Counted from the stretch's first letter, positions 8,555 through 17,409 are shown. The stretch is DNA of 45,974 nt from Bacteroidales bacterium (GCA_017454945.1 JAFTCA010000078.1:1-45974); one strand, 5' to 3'. Notes: generated by a model from the sequence alone, not told the origin. Numbers and translations: made by a program.

Positions 8555-9088
8555 TTAGTCTTCATCTTCATGAGTAACCGAGATACCCAGACGCTGCATC
8601 ACCTGATCGTTGATATCCCACTTGGCGTCTGCATAAACGATGGTCATCGAGCCTGCGGTATCGAACACGAAGGCAAAACCTCTCTCTTTGGCGTACTCCT
8701 CAATGGCGGTAAACACGCGGTCTTGGATAGGTTTCACCAGTTCTTCTCTTTTCTTGAAGAGGTCACCATCCTTGCCAAAACGTTTCTTCTGCAGATCCTT
8801 GGCAGCGGCTTCGGCTGCAATAATCGCATTCTCACGTTTTTGTTTCATCGTCTCAGGCAGCGTAATAGATTCTACCTGATACTTTTTGTACATGGAGTCG
8901 ATTTTCTTGAATTGGGCTTCAATCTCCTTTTGCCATTCAACGGCAATACGGTCCAATTCAGCCTGAGCTTCAGTATATTCAGGCATATTGCTCAGAATGT
9001 ATTCCGAGTCGATATAAGCATACTTTTGACCAAAACTTGTGGCCGAAACCATCAGTAACAGAGCCACTAACAGGAAGATTTTTTTCAT
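8555..9088 (-). CDS. OmpH/Skp-family periplasmic chaperone (first copy)
   Basis: The 177-residue protein is the most diverged of the three OmpH paralogues. It has a signal peptide ending near SFGQ at residue 21, the family start KYAYIDSEYILSNMPEY, and a lysine/glutamate-rich helical middle. The closing GFAFVFDTAGSMTIVYAD is followed by an acidic tail THEDED. As the promoter-proximal gene of the triplet it lies 95 bases after its own -7 element. Together with bamA just upstream it forms the conserved Bacteroidota outer-membrane assembly locus. Confidence 0.87.
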   Translation of the reverse strand: MKKIFLLVALLLMVSATSFGQKYAYIDSEYILSNMPEYTEAQAELDRIAVEWQKEIEAQFKKIDSMYKKYQVESITLPETMKQKRENAIIAAEAAAKDLQKKRFGKDGDLFKKREELVKPIQDRVFTAIEEYAKERGFAFVFDTAGSMTIVYADAKWDINDQVMQRLGISVTHEDED

Positions 9089-9185
9089 AGCAATTAGTTT
9101 TTAAAATTAATCATATACAAATTAGTGCAAGCACTTAACGAAATATATGACTCTTTATTTTCTAAAATGTCAAATTTAAGGAATG

Positions 9186-9193
9186 CAAAAATA
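9186..9193 (-). promoter_or_regulatory. -7 promoter element for the ompH triplet
   Basis: Minus-strand TATTTTTG, with a TTTG (plus-strand CAAA at 9216-9219) 22 bases further upstream as a possible -33 element. It lies in the 152-base gap between bamA and the first ompH. Confidence 0.5.
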
Positions 9194-9240
9194 GTAAAAA
9201 AAACTTTCACTAACACAAATCCATGATGTAAGATGTGCGT

Positions 9241-11862
9241 TTAGTCGATTGACTGGTTGATGGAGATGTGGAAATGTCCTTTGTGAGCGCCTTCTACACC
9301 ATCGACGGGATCGAAGCCGTAGCCCCAGTCGAAGCCAAGCAGACCGAACATAGGCAGGTAGATACGCACGCCGACGCCGGCCGACTTGTACATATTGAAC
9401 GGATTGTACTGGCGTTTGTCGAGCCATGCCTTACCAGCCTCCACGAAGGCCAACAGATAGATGGTTGCACTGGGATTGAGCGACACGGGATAGCGAAGTT
9501 CGGCGGTAAACTTGTTGAAGATGGCGCCACCGACCTCCTCGCCGTTCTGCATAGGCGTCAGTGAACTGTCGTCGTAACCACGCATACCAATCAGCTCACG
9601 ACCATCGAGGGCAAATGTGGAAAGTCCGTCGCCGCCGAGGTAGAAACGCTCAAACGGAGCGATGCCGATTTTCTTACTGTAGCAGCCCATAAAGCCCATC
9701 TTAAAACGCACATTCAGCACCAGATTATCAACAATCTTGGTGAACCACGACACGTTGAATTTCCATTTGTGGAATTCGAGCATCTTGTATTTCTCCTGAT
9801 CTGTCATAGAGGCGTAATCCTTGTTGCCGAAGGCGGAATAAGGCGGTGTCAACTGTACAGAGAAGAGGATTTCAGAACCCTCGCGCGGGTAAATCGGGGC
9901 ATTGACCGAATTACGAGCAATGGTGAACATATAGCTGATATTGTGCGAGTAGCCATTGCTGAAGACAAACAGGTTGCTATAGTTCTTTACGCGGTAATAT
10001 TGGTAGATCAAGCTGTGCGAAACTTGGAAGTAGTCGTCGGGCCATTTGATTTTACGCGACAACGACATGTTGGCACCAATGATGCTGATTGAGGCGTGCT
10101 TAGCATCAGACTTCTTCAAGCCGTTGGTCTGCTTCTGATAATAAACCGAAGCTGAGAAGGCGTTGGGGCGCTTACCGCCCAGCCACGGCTCGGTAAACGA
10201 CAGCGTGTAGTACTGATACCACTTGGCGTTGGTGGAGACACGCAGCGCCAACTGCTGGCCATCGCCAGAGGGAACGGGCGTCCAGGCGTCTTTCTTAAAG
10301 AACTTCTTGAACGAGAAGTTGTTAAACGACACACCGGCACTCAGCACCAAGCCCGTGTAGCCGTAACCTGCCGACAACTCCAGCTGGTCGGAGGATTTTT
10401 CCTCCACCACATATTCGATATCCACCGTACCGTCGGCTTCGTTGGGTTTCGGGCGCACATCCATCTTTTCCTGGTCGAAATAGCCCAAAGAGAGCAGCAC
10501 CTGCTGCGTACGGATGATGTCGGAACGGTTGAAGAGTTGTCCAGGGATGGTGGCCACCTCACGCAGAATTACATTGTCGTTGGTTTTGGTATTGCCCGAC
10601 ACCATGATTTTGTTGTAGCGGGCCTGCTTGCCTTCCACAATACGCACCTCAATGTCGATAGAGTCATTCTCGATGAGTACCTCAACGGGATTGGCACTGA
10701 AGAAGAGATAGCCGTCGTTCATATAGAGCGAGCTAATGTCGGTACCTTCCTGATTCATAGTCAGATTCTGCGTCAGCAGACTTTGGTTATAGACATCGCC
10801 CTTTTCGATGCGGAGCAGCTGTTTGAGCAAAGCTGTCGGATACTTGGTATTGCCCACGAAGGTGATGTTGCGGAAATAGTAGCGATGACCTTCGTTCACT
10901 TCAATGTCGATGTTCACGTGACCGTTCTTCATATAGACCGAATCACGCACAATGTAAGCATCACGGTATCCTTGTTCGTTATACTTCTCAATCAACTTGA
11001 TTTTATCCTTTTCATACGATTCGCGTATAAACTTGGAAGACTTGAAGATACGCAGTTTCACACGGTCGGAGAAATAGTCACCACAATGTTCCAAAATATC
11101 CTTCGAGCGGTAATAGTCGGGATGCGTAATCATGTATTTTGCCACGGTGTCGGCTTTGTAGAAAGGCATAAAGCGACTGCGCGCCTTGGTTTCCTTCATT
11201 GCCTTGTATAGCTTGGCATTCGACACCTGATGATCGCTGATAATATTGATAGATTCTATTTTCACACGACCATTTTTCTGCACATGGAACACGAGGTTCA
11301 CGGCGTTGCGGATCTTCTCGTCCGGTTTCTCTTCGACCGTCACATCGGCATTATAGAAGCCCTTCTCAACGTAGTATTTCTTGATGATGTTGGTACAGGT
11401 CTGCTTCAAGTTATCGTTCACGATATTGCCTTGCGACAGTTTGATTTTTTCACGGATTTCATTCTCTTCGTTTTTCTTGGTGCCTGTGAAGGCGAAAGCG
11501 GCCAGGCGAGAGCGTTCCACCAGATGCACATTAAGGAAAACCACATCCTTCAGGCGGCGGGTAACGGAGATGTCGATATCCTCGAACATGCCTGTTTCCC
11601 ACAATTTCTTGATGGACTTGGAGATCTTCTCGCCGGGGATTTCTATCAGGTCGCCCACCCCAAACATCAGCATGCGCTGGTCGAAATTGGAGGAACCGGT
11701 AGAAGTGATGCCGCCGACTTCATACAGTTTGGGAGAAGAATAATCCAACAGAATGGGTGGTTCGCCTTGCGTTGCCGATGAATCAATCTGGCCGTAAGCA
11801 ACACTGCCACAGACAAATATCAAAGAAATGAGCAGATATATATTCTTTATCAGCGAACGCAT
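9241..11862 (-). CDS. bamA: Outer membrane protein assembly factor BamA
   Basis: The 873-residue protein has a signal peptide ending near AYGQ at residue 25. The first half contains several tandem POTRA domains; recognisable units include VFLNVHLVERSRLAAFAFTG and GHRYYFRNITFVGNTKY. From about residue 490 the Omp85 16-strand barrel follows, with the conserved loop-6 region GGDGLSTFALDGRELIGMRGYDD, a V/IRGY-type motif as MRGY. The length matches Bacteroidota BamA. It inserts beta-barrel proteins into the outer membrane. A -7 element in the 40-base gap after uppS suggests that bamA can be transcribed on its own as well as by read-through. Confidence 0.93.
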   Translation of the reverse strand: MRSLIKNIYLLISLIFVCGSVAYGQIDSSATQGEPPILLDYSSPKLYEVGGITSTGSSNFDQRMLMFGVGDLIEIPGEKISKSIKKLWETGMFEDIDISVTRRLKDVVFLNVHLVERSRLAAFAFTGTKKNEENEIREKIKLSQGNIVNDNLKQTCTNIIKKYYVEKGFYNADVTVEEKPDEKIRNAVNLVFHVQKNGRVKIESINIISDHQVSNAKLYKAMKETKARSRFMPFYKADTVAKYMITHPDYYRSKDILEHCGDYFSDRVKLRIFKSSKFIRESYEKDKIKLIEKYNEQGYRDAYIVRDSVYMKNGHVNIDIEVNEGHRYYFRNITFVGNTKYPTALLKQLLRIEKGDVYNQSLLTQNLTMNQEGTDISSLYMNDGYLFFSANPVEVLIENDSIDIEVRIVEGKQARYNKIMVSGNTKTNDNVILREVATIPGQLFNRSDIIRTQQVLLSLGYFDQEKMDVRPKPNEADGTVDIEYVVEEKSSDQLELSAGYGYTGLVLSAGVSFNNFSFKKFFKKDAWTPVPSGDGQQLALRVSTNAKWYQYYTLSFTEPWLGGKRPNAFSASVYYQKQTNGLKKSDAKHASISIIGANMSLSRKIKWPDDYFQVSHSLIYQYYRVKNYSNLFVFSNGYSHNISYMFTIARNSVNAPIYPREGSEILFSVQLTPPYSAFGNKDYASMTDQEKYKMLEFHKWKFNVSWFTKIVDNLVLNVRFKMGFMGCYSKKIGIAPFERFYLGGDGLSTFALDGRELIGMRGYDDSSLTPMQNGEEVGGAIFNKFTAELRYPVSLNPSATIYLLAFVEAGKAWLDKRQYNPFNMYKSAGVGVRIYLPMFGLLGFDWGYGFDPVDGVEGAHKGHFHISINQSID

Positions 11863-11885
11863 TAGATTTTTCCTAAATTAAGGCG

Positions 11886-11893
11886 CAAATATA
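11886..11893 (-). promoter_or_regulatory. -7 promoter element for bamA
   Basis: Minus-strand TATATTTG lies 23 bases before the bamA ATG, inside the 40-base uppS-bamA gap. Any -33 element would lie within the uppS coding end. Confidence 0.5.
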
Positions 11894-11902
11894 AACAAAA
11901 AA

Positions 11903-12661
11903 TCAATGCGATTGCAGTTGGTCGCCCGTTTTGCCGAAACGGCGTTCGCGGGCATTGTAGCGAAGGATAATCTCCAGCAGGTCGTCTTTGCGAAAGTCGG
12001 GCCACATCTTATCCACGAAGAAGAGCTCAGCATAGGCAATTTGCCAGAGCAGGAAGTTGCTCACACGACACTCGCCGCCCGTGCGTATCAGGATATCAGG
12101 GTCGGGCATATTACGGGTGGCCAGCAGTGATGCAACAGTCTGGTCATCAATATCTTCGGCCAACAGTTTGTGTTCGGCAGCAGCGGTGGCCACTTGGCGG
12201 GCCATCTGGGTTATTTCCCAGCGTGCGCTATAGCTGAGAGCCAGCACCACGGTCAGTCCTGTATTATTCGCGCTCTTGTTGATGGCGTTTTGAAGAGCGG
12301 TACGGCACTCTTCAGGCAGGCGGGCAAAATCGCCAATCACCTGCAGGCGCACATTATTTTCTATAAACTCATCCAGCTCATTCTCAATAGCTTTCACCAT
12401 CAAGGTCATCAAGGCATCCACCTCAGCGCGAGGGCGGTTCCAGTTCTCGGTCGAGAAGGCGTACAAAGTGAGATAGCGGATGCCCAGTTCGGCAGCCCCT
12501 TCAATCACACTACGCACGGCAGCTACGCCATGCTGGTGACCAAACACGCGTTCCTGACCTTGATTTTTGGCCCAACGGCCGTTACCGTCCATAATGATGG
12601 CCACATGAACAGGAGTGGTTTCAGGGGTGAGTTTGGATTTTTTTTCAAGCCAAGAGTTCAT
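11903..12661 (-). CDS. uppS: Isoprenyl (undecaprenyl diphosphate) synthase
   Basis: The 252-residue cis-prenyltransferase shows all family signatures. IIMDGNGRWA has the catalytic aspartate and diphosphate-binding residues, FGHQHG follows, and YLTLYAFSTENWNRP is the substrate tunnel region. Near the C-terminus is PDILIRTGGECRVSNFLLWQ...YAELFF. It makes the C55 lipid carrier for peptidoglycan, O-antigen and teichoic-type glycans. It starts the uppS-bamA-ompH block on the minus strand. Immediately 5' of its ATG, separated by TT, is a run of nine cytosines occupying the ribosome-binding position, which is unusual. Confidence 0.93.
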   Translation of the reverse strand: MNSWLEKKSKLTPETTPVHVAIIMDGNGRWAKNQGQERVFGHQHGVAAVRSVIEGAAELGIRYLTLYAFSTENWNRPRAEVDALMTLMVKAIENELDEFIENNVRLQVIGDFARLPEECRTALQNAINKSANNTGLTVVLALSYSARWEITQMARQVATAAAEHKLLAEDIDDQTVASLLATRNMPDPDILIRTGGECRVSNFLLWQIAYAELFFVDKMWPDFRKDDLLEIILRYNARERRFGKTGDQLQSH

Positions 12662-12663
12662 AA

Positions 12664-12672
12664 GGGGGGGGG
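12664..12672 (-). promoter_or_regulatory. C9 homopolymer in the uppS translation-initiation region
   Basis: Nine consecutive G on the plus strand are nine C on the uppS message, 3 to 11 bases upstream of its ATG. It is the longest G/C homopolymer I noticed in the window. Its position means that slipped-strand length change would alter spacing and structure at the initiation site. Confidence 0.5.
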
Positions 12673-12693
12673 ATTTTAGTGAAGTGGTAAAAT

Positions 12694-12838
12694 GAGGAGT
12701 GAGGAGTGAGAAGTTAAGAAACTAAGAAGTTAAGAAGTTAAGGAGTTAAGTTTTTTTGAATTTTGAATTTTGAATTCTGAATTTCATTTGTTCTTTGTTC
12801 TCTGTTCTCTGTTCTTTGTTCTTAATTGTTCATTGTTT
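12694..12838. repeat. Composite heptamer/octamer repeat array
   Basis: The uppS upstream gap holds two GAGGAGT units, then five octamers of form RRGTTAAG/AAACTAAG at 12711-12750. Four GAATTYT-type heptamers follow at 12758-12785, then five GTTCTYT heptamers at 12790-12824 and two ATTGTTY units to 12838. The last units overlap the stop and final codons of the adjacent minus-strand O-antigen-ligase-like gene. Confidence 0.8.
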
Positions 12839-14369
12839 CCAATTGTTCGGGGTTGAAGACGTAGAGCAGGAAGTAGTTGAAGAAGGCGAAGAGGGTCATG
12901 CCGGCGGAGGTTTCGATAGTGTCTTCGGTAAACATGGAGGCGAAAAGGATGATGAAGAAGGAGACATAGACCAGCGTCACTTTGCTCTTCATGCGCACGA
13001 AGGGATAGAATAGCATGCATACGAAATAGACAAGCACGAGCAGACCGCCCATCAGCCAGAAGGTAAGAAACTGGTTATGAGCGCCTCTGTTCAATCGCAC
13101 AGCCAATGGCGAACCTGTTTGCATCAGTTGTTGGTCGATGGCGGCCTTATGGTCGCCCACACCCACACCGAGCAGCCAATGCTCTTGGATGGCGAGCCAG
13201 GCGGCATGCCACAGCTCCACTCTTTCCATCAGCGAGGAGTTGCCTATATGATGGTACTTGAAATAGAGTGTCATGCTGAAAAAGGTGGGATAAAGCGCCC
13301 TTTTCAGTCCCATGTGCTGCGTATAATCGACATTGGCAATCCTATGTTCCACATTCTCCACATCCTTATCGGTCAGGCTGGCGACAGCCTCGGCGTCCTT
13401 GTGCAGCCCTTTCGAGTTGAGATAGCGTATCAGTGTGGGAGCCACCGTGTCGTAGGGCACCGCACTGCGCAAAGGCCATGCCTCGCGCAACTCCTGCTCA
13501 CAGAGATACATACCCGTACGGCTGCCATTCTCCACCACCGACTTGTCATCGAAAGTATAAGCGTGGCCTTGCGATGTCACACGATTGGTTATCAGTTGAT
13601 TATCATCCGAAACATGGAAATACTGATAAGTGATGACGCCCACGTATGCAACCACGGCAAGCATGAGCGGTCCAAGCAGCCAGAGCACCCAACGTCGCAA
13701 GCGCGCCGACGGTGTGGCGACCACCGCATAAACGGCAAAAAAGATGCCAATCAAGAAAATGATGACGATGCCCGTCAGCGTTTGGGCAAAGAACAGATAG
13801 CCCACAAACCACACAACCAACAGAAACAGAATAACTTTGCCCCATTTAGGAAGAATAGCTTTTGCCAACAGATAGGATATGATTACAATGGACATATCCA
13901 CACAAAGGCTGAAGCGGATGTGCGAGATAAAGCGCGAAATTTCGCGCATATCGCCAATGAAGGGGGCGGTAATGTAATAGACCACCGATACGACTGAGCC
14001 GACGAAAGTGGAGATGATGAAGCCGCTCAAGACGAGCAGCACCGACTTGCGGTCGAGTTCTTTCGACGAAGCCATGGCGACAGGTGCGTACAGCAGCGGC
14101 ATCTTGCTCAGCAAGTTGGCCAGTCCCGCATTCCAGTTGTCGGTGCGAAAGAGGCCGAGGGCGAACACGGCGACGAAGCCCACGAAGACCCACACGGAGG
14201 GCTGTTGCTTGAGCCGGAGCCACTTATTGCGGAAATCGCCCTCAATCACCCAGTTGGCGGCAAGGATAATGCCACCCAAGCTCATGCCGAAATTGGACAC
14301 AGGAATGGAAGCCGCCAACAACAGCAGCGAAAGGATATAAATGATATGATGTATCTTTTGACGCGTCAA
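12822..14369 (-). CDS. O-antigen ligase/polymerase-like membrane protein (Wzy_C family)
   Basis: The 515-residue protein has about ten to twelve membrane helices and one large extracytoplasmic domain, about residues 255-395. The following LLGVGVGDHK...RGAHNQFLTFWLMGG is the conserved G-x-G...H-N-x-F motif of O-antigen ligases and polymerases. Such proteins join or polymerise glycans on lipid carriers at the outer face of the inner membrane. Which of the two it does cannot be told from sequence. The first codon appears to be TTG at 14369, preceded by AGAAAGG; no early ATG exists. It begins 6 bases after the S41 protease stop, so they are co-transcribed. The last codons (TMNN) lie in a repeat array. 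Confidence 0.72.
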   Translation of the reverse strand: MTRQKIHHIIYILSLLLLAASIPVSNFGMSLGGIILAANWVIEGDFRNKWLRLKQQPSVWVFVGFVAVFALGLFRTDNWNAGLANLLSKMPLLYAPVAMASSKELDRKSVLLVLSGFIISTFVGSVVSVVYYITAPFIGDMREISRFISHIRFSLCVDMSIVIISYLLAKAILPKWGKVILFLLVVWFVGYLFFAQTLTGIVIIFLIGIFFAVYAVVATPSARLRRWVLWLLGPLMLAVVAYVGVITYQYFHVSDDNQLITNRVTSQGHAYTFDDKSVVENGSRTGMYLCEQELREAWPLRSAVPYDTVAPTLIRYLNSKGLHKDAEAVASLTDKDVENVEHRIANVDYTQHMGLKRALYPTFFSMTLYFKYHHIGNSSLMERVELWHAAWLAIQEHWLLGVGVGDHKAAIDQQLMQTGSPLAVRLNRGAHNQFLTFWLMGGLLVLVYFVCMLFYPFVRMKSKVTLVYVSFFIILFASMFTEDTIETSAGMTLFAFFNYFLLYVFNPEQLETMNN

Positions 14370-14375
14370 ACCTTT

Positions 14376-16028
14376 CTACTTTTTACCAGACAAAATGGCA
14401 TTATAACGAGCGGGATCATTCAGCACCTCTTTGGCTTTCAACACATCGGGATCATGCTCCAACGTGTTGATTATACGTCCTTTTTGAAAATAATAGCGCA
14501 CTACTATTTCAGAGGCCAGATATTCTGAAATCTCCTGTTTGAACTTCATCAGGTCGTTGGCTTTATCGCTCTCCAGTTTGGTTTTCATTTCATTGTAGAG
14601 CGACTCTATCGCCTTGAAATAATTCTCTTCCACGGCAACATCTTTCAATTCGCTCAACAACTCCTCCGTGTCAGACTTATAATCATACTTCTTATCTTTC
14701 AGATAATCGACAAACTCCTGATACAAAGAATCATCCACCTTAAATTTGTCGGGTGCGGGAATGGTGGCATGTTGGGAATAGTAGAGATTAGCGAAATTGA
14801 AGATGTGGTTGTTCAGGACCAACGCCAGCAGGATGTTACTGCTGAGCGTGTCGGGCATCACGATATCGGGTTCAATGCCTCCCTTATCGTAAACAGTTCT
14901 GCCATTGCGCGTTTTGAACGGAGTGGCAAGAGAATCGGGAATCGGCACACCGCCTTTAAGGGTGTCGTTGCCAAAATAGTCGATATTCTGCACACAGCGT
15001 CCACTGGGAATATAGTATTTGGAAACGGTAATTTTGAGCGTGGTGTTGTAACTGAGCGGCACAATATTCTGCACCAAGCCCTTTCCATAGGTTTTCTTGC
15101 CTATCACTACGCCGCGGTCGAGGTCTTGGAACGCACCCGACACAATTTCGGAGGCGGAAGCACTGTATTCATTGACCAGCACAACAACGGGGATCTGTCT
15201 GTCGGTCACAGCGTTGAGCGTTTTATGCAGAGCCTGTTGGGACTTGATTTTACCGCGGGTTTCGGCAATGACCGTATTCTGGTCCACGAAGATGTTCATG
15301 ATATTGACGGCTTCGTGCAGCAAGCCGCCGCCATTGTTTCGAAGGTCGAAAACAAGAGAGGTCATCCCCTGCTCTTTCAGTTTGAGAAAGGCTTCGCGCA
15401 CCTCTTTTCCCGCATTTTCGGTAAACTGGTCGAGTTTTATGTAACCGATATGATTGTCGAGCATTCCATAATACGGCAGATTGGGCAGCTTAATCTCCTT
15501 ACGTTTCACCGAGAAAGTCATAGGCTTGCTTTCGCCCAGTCGCTCCACTTCAATCTCCACATCGGTGCCAGGCTGCCCTTTTAGGATAGTGCTCACGTCG
15601 GAGCTTGTCTTCCCCTTGGTTGACTGGCCATTGATTTTCAGAATCTTATCACCAGCAATCAAGCCTGCCACTTGGGCGGGACTACCTTCATAAGGTTCCG
15701 AAATCAGCACATAATCGCCCTGTTGTTGAATGAGGGCGCCAATGCCACCATACTGGCCGGTGGTCATCATTTTGAAATCTTCGATTTGCGACTCAGGATA
15801 AAACACCGTATAGGGGTCCATGCTTTTGAGCATAGCATCGATAGCGGTCTTAGTCAGGTCGCCAGGCGAGATTTCGTCGGCATACTTGGCATTCAGTTCT
15901 TTCAGAATGGAGACAAAGATATCCACATTCTTGGCAATTTCGAAATCATTCTGCGCATGACAGGGGATGGCAAACACCACAGCGACCAGAAGTAGAAATC
16001 GGGCGTAGAGACGACGGATCATATTCAT
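14376..16028 (-). CDS. S41-family C-terminal processing peptidase
   Basis: The 550-residue protein has an N-terminal signal or anchor ending near CHAQ. A PDZ domain covers about residues 85-185, from QYGGIGALIQQQGDYVLISE to the carboxylate-binding loop. The S41 protease core holds FDLRNNGGG, the nucleophile serine in EYSASASEI, and the general-base lysine in GKKTYGKG. The C-terminal tail of about 150 charged residues is typical of Bacteroidota CtpA-like enzymes. It cleaves periplasmic proteins near their C-termini. It is followed after 6 bases by the O-antigen-ligase-like gene. ATG codons at 16028 and 16022 are both plausible. Confidence 0.88.
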   Translation of the reverse strand: MNMIRRLYARFLLLVAVVFAIPCHAQNDFEIAKNVDIFVSILKELNAKYADEISPGDLTKTAIDAMLKSMDPYTVFYPESQIEDFKMMTTGQYGGIGALIQQQGDYVLISEPYEGSPAQVAGLIAGDKILKINGQSTKGKTSSDVSTILKGQPGTDVEIEVERLGESKPMTFSVKRKEIKLPNLPYYGMLDNHIGYIKLDQFTENAGKEVREAFLKLKEQGMTSLVFDLRNNGGGLLHEAVNIMNIFVDQNTVIAETRGKIKSQQALHKTLNAVTDRQIPVVVLVNEYSASASEIVSGAFQDLDRGVVIGKKTYGKGLVQNIVPLSYNTTLKITVSKYYIPSGRCVQNIDYFGNDTLKGGVPIPDSLATPFKTRNGRTVYDKGGIEPDIVMPDTLSSNILLALVLNNHIFNFANLYYSQHATIPAPDKFKVDDSLYQEFVDYLKDKKYDYKSDTEELLSELKDVAVEENYFKAIESLYNEMKTKLESDKANDLMKFKQEISEYLASEIVVRYYFQKGRIINTLEHDPDVLKAKEVLNDPARYNAILSGKK

Positions 16029-16088
16029 GTGATAAGGTTAACAGCTAATTAGTAACGAAAAAAAGTGTTTTTCATTGTATCTCGGGAA

Positions 16089-17132
16089 TTATTTTTCGGC
16101 CTTGCGTTCCTTGGCCAGTTCCTGCTCCCATTTCCATGCCGAGGTCACCATATCGCGAATATCGTGTTGGCAGGACCAATGGAGCTTTTCGGCAGCCTTG
16201 GCACTATTGCTATAGATGGCGGGAATGTCGCCTTCGCGGCGGCCACCCAATTCATAATTCAACTTAATGCCCGTCACTTCTTCAAAGGCGTGAATCATCT
16301 CCAGCACAGAGACGCCGTTGCCGCTGCCGAGGTTGAACACATCGCAGTTGTTTGCGCCACGGTGCTCGATAGCATAGAGCAGTGCGCAGATGTGGGCGCG
16401 GGCAATGTCAGAAACATGGATATAGTCGCGGATACAGGAGCCGTCCTTCGTATCGTAATCGGTGCCGAAGACCGTCATCTTGTCGATGCGGCCGATACCC
16501 GCCTGCATAATGATGGGCATCAGGTTGTTGGGCTTGTCGGGCGACAATTCTCCATTGAGGCCGCTCATATCGGCACCCACAGGATTGAAATAACGGAGAA
16601 TCACATTGTTCATCTCGGGGTGAATGGCGGCAAAGTAGCGGATAATCTCCTCACCTATCTGCTTGGTGTGTGCGTAGGGGCAGAAGGCCTGACCCACGGG
16701 GGTACTTTCCGACACGGGCAATTTGGGCACCTCGCCATAGATAGAGCATGACGATGAGAAGATGAAGTTGGGCACATGATATTGGGCGCATGCATCCAGC
16801 ACATTCTCAAGCGAATTAAGGTTATTGCGATAATACATCAGCGGTTCGTGCATCGATTCGGGTACCGACTTGAAGGCGGCGAAGTGGATGACGCCACAGA
16901 TATTTTTCTCTTCTTCAAAAACCTTGAAGAAAGCCTCTTTATCACATATATCAACCTTATACAAAGGTACTTGTACGCCTGTAATCTTCTTGATACGATT
17001 AATGGTATTGGCGGTTGAGCGAGAGCAGTTGTCCACAGCCACTGGCTCAAAGCGGCCGTCTCTAATCAGTTCGATGATGGTGTGGGAACCGATGTAGCCA
17101 GTTCCACCCGTTACTAAAATCTTGTGTTTCAT
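16089..17132 (-). CDS. galE: UDP-glucose 4-epimerase
   Basis: The 347-residue short-chain dehydrogenase-type enzyme begins MKHKILVTGGTGYIGSHT, the NAD-binding Rossmann motif. The catalytic SSSCSIYG is followed by the Y-x3-K pair in YAHTKQIG. Late motifs YFNPVGA and RDYIHVSD are diagnostic of GalE. It interconverts UDP-glucose and UDP-galactose (possibly also the N-acetyl forms) for LPS and capsule synthesis, fitting the neighbouring glycan genes. The ATG at 17132 is chosen over an in-frame start nine codons upstream because homology begins there. A -7 element lies 50 bases upstream. Confidence 0.92.
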   Translation of the reverse strand: MKHKILVTGGTGYIGSHTIIELIRDGRFEPVAVDNCSRSTANTINRIKKITGVQVPLYKVDICDKEAFFKVFEEEKNICGVIHFAAFKSVPESMHEPLMYYRNNLNSLENVLDACAQYHVPNFIFSSSCSIYGEVPKLPVSESTPVGQAFCPYAHTKQIGEEIIRYFAAIHPEMNNVILRYFNPVGADMSGLNGELSPDKPNNLMPIIMQAGIGRIDKMTVFGTDYDTKDGSCIRDYIHVSDIARAHICALLYAIEHRGANNCDVFNLGSGNGVSVLEMIHAFEEVTGIKLNYELGGRREGDIPAIYSNSAKAAEKLHWSCQHDIRDMVTSAWKWEQELAKERKAEK

Positions 17133-17181
17133 TTGATTATCAATAAAATAAGTTGACAAACAATATTAAGAGTTAAAAATG

Positions 17182-17189
17182 CAAAAATA
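17182..17189 (-). promoter_or_regulatory. -7 promoter element for galE
   Basis: Minus-strand TATTTTTG, 50 bases upstream of the galE ATG. Confidence 0.45.
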
Positions 17190-17224
17190 AGGGATTTTTG
17201 GCAAAAGAAAACAGTTTTTATTAA

Positions 17225-17397
17225 GATGAGAGATGAGAGATGAGAACTGAAAACTGAGAACTGAAAACTGAAAGTGATAAAATCGCTAACAACTAAAAAC
17301 TAACAACTAAAAACTTCTTTGAATTTTGAATTCTGAATTTTGTTCTTTGTTCTCTGTTCTTAATTATGCATTGTGAATTATGCATTGTGAATTGTTT
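17225..17397. repeat. Heptamer mosaic array with common 7-bp register
   Basis: The first block, 17225-17273, is three GATGAGA then four ACTGARA units with no slip. The second block, 17286-17397, is sixteen consecutive 7-mers in one register: four CTAAMAA, a transition unit, three GAATTYT, three GTTCTYN, and alternating ATTATGC/ATTGTGA ending ATTGTTT. The second block runs to within 5 bases of the pepD -7 element. Confidence 0.85.
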
Positions 17398-17401
17398 TTT
17401 A

Positions 17402-17409
17402 TATCTTTG
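17402..17409 (+). promoter_or_regulatory. -7 promoter element for pepD
   Basis: TATCTTTG matches TAnnTTTG, 44 bases before the pepD ATG. The heptamer array occupies the place where a -33 element would be. Confidence 0.55.

Noticed and set aside
10900..10925. parS-like CACGTG centre within bamA
   Set aside because: The flanks do not form the 16-base TGTTTCACGTGAAACA palindrome; other CACGTG occurrences (1901, 31290) also fail.
12795..13013. 72-residue plus-strand frame in the array
   Set aside because: It begins inside GTTCTYT repeats and continues antisense to the ligase-like gene.
17225..17397. CRISPR array
   Set aside because: Units are 7 bp with no spacers and no cas genes in the window.
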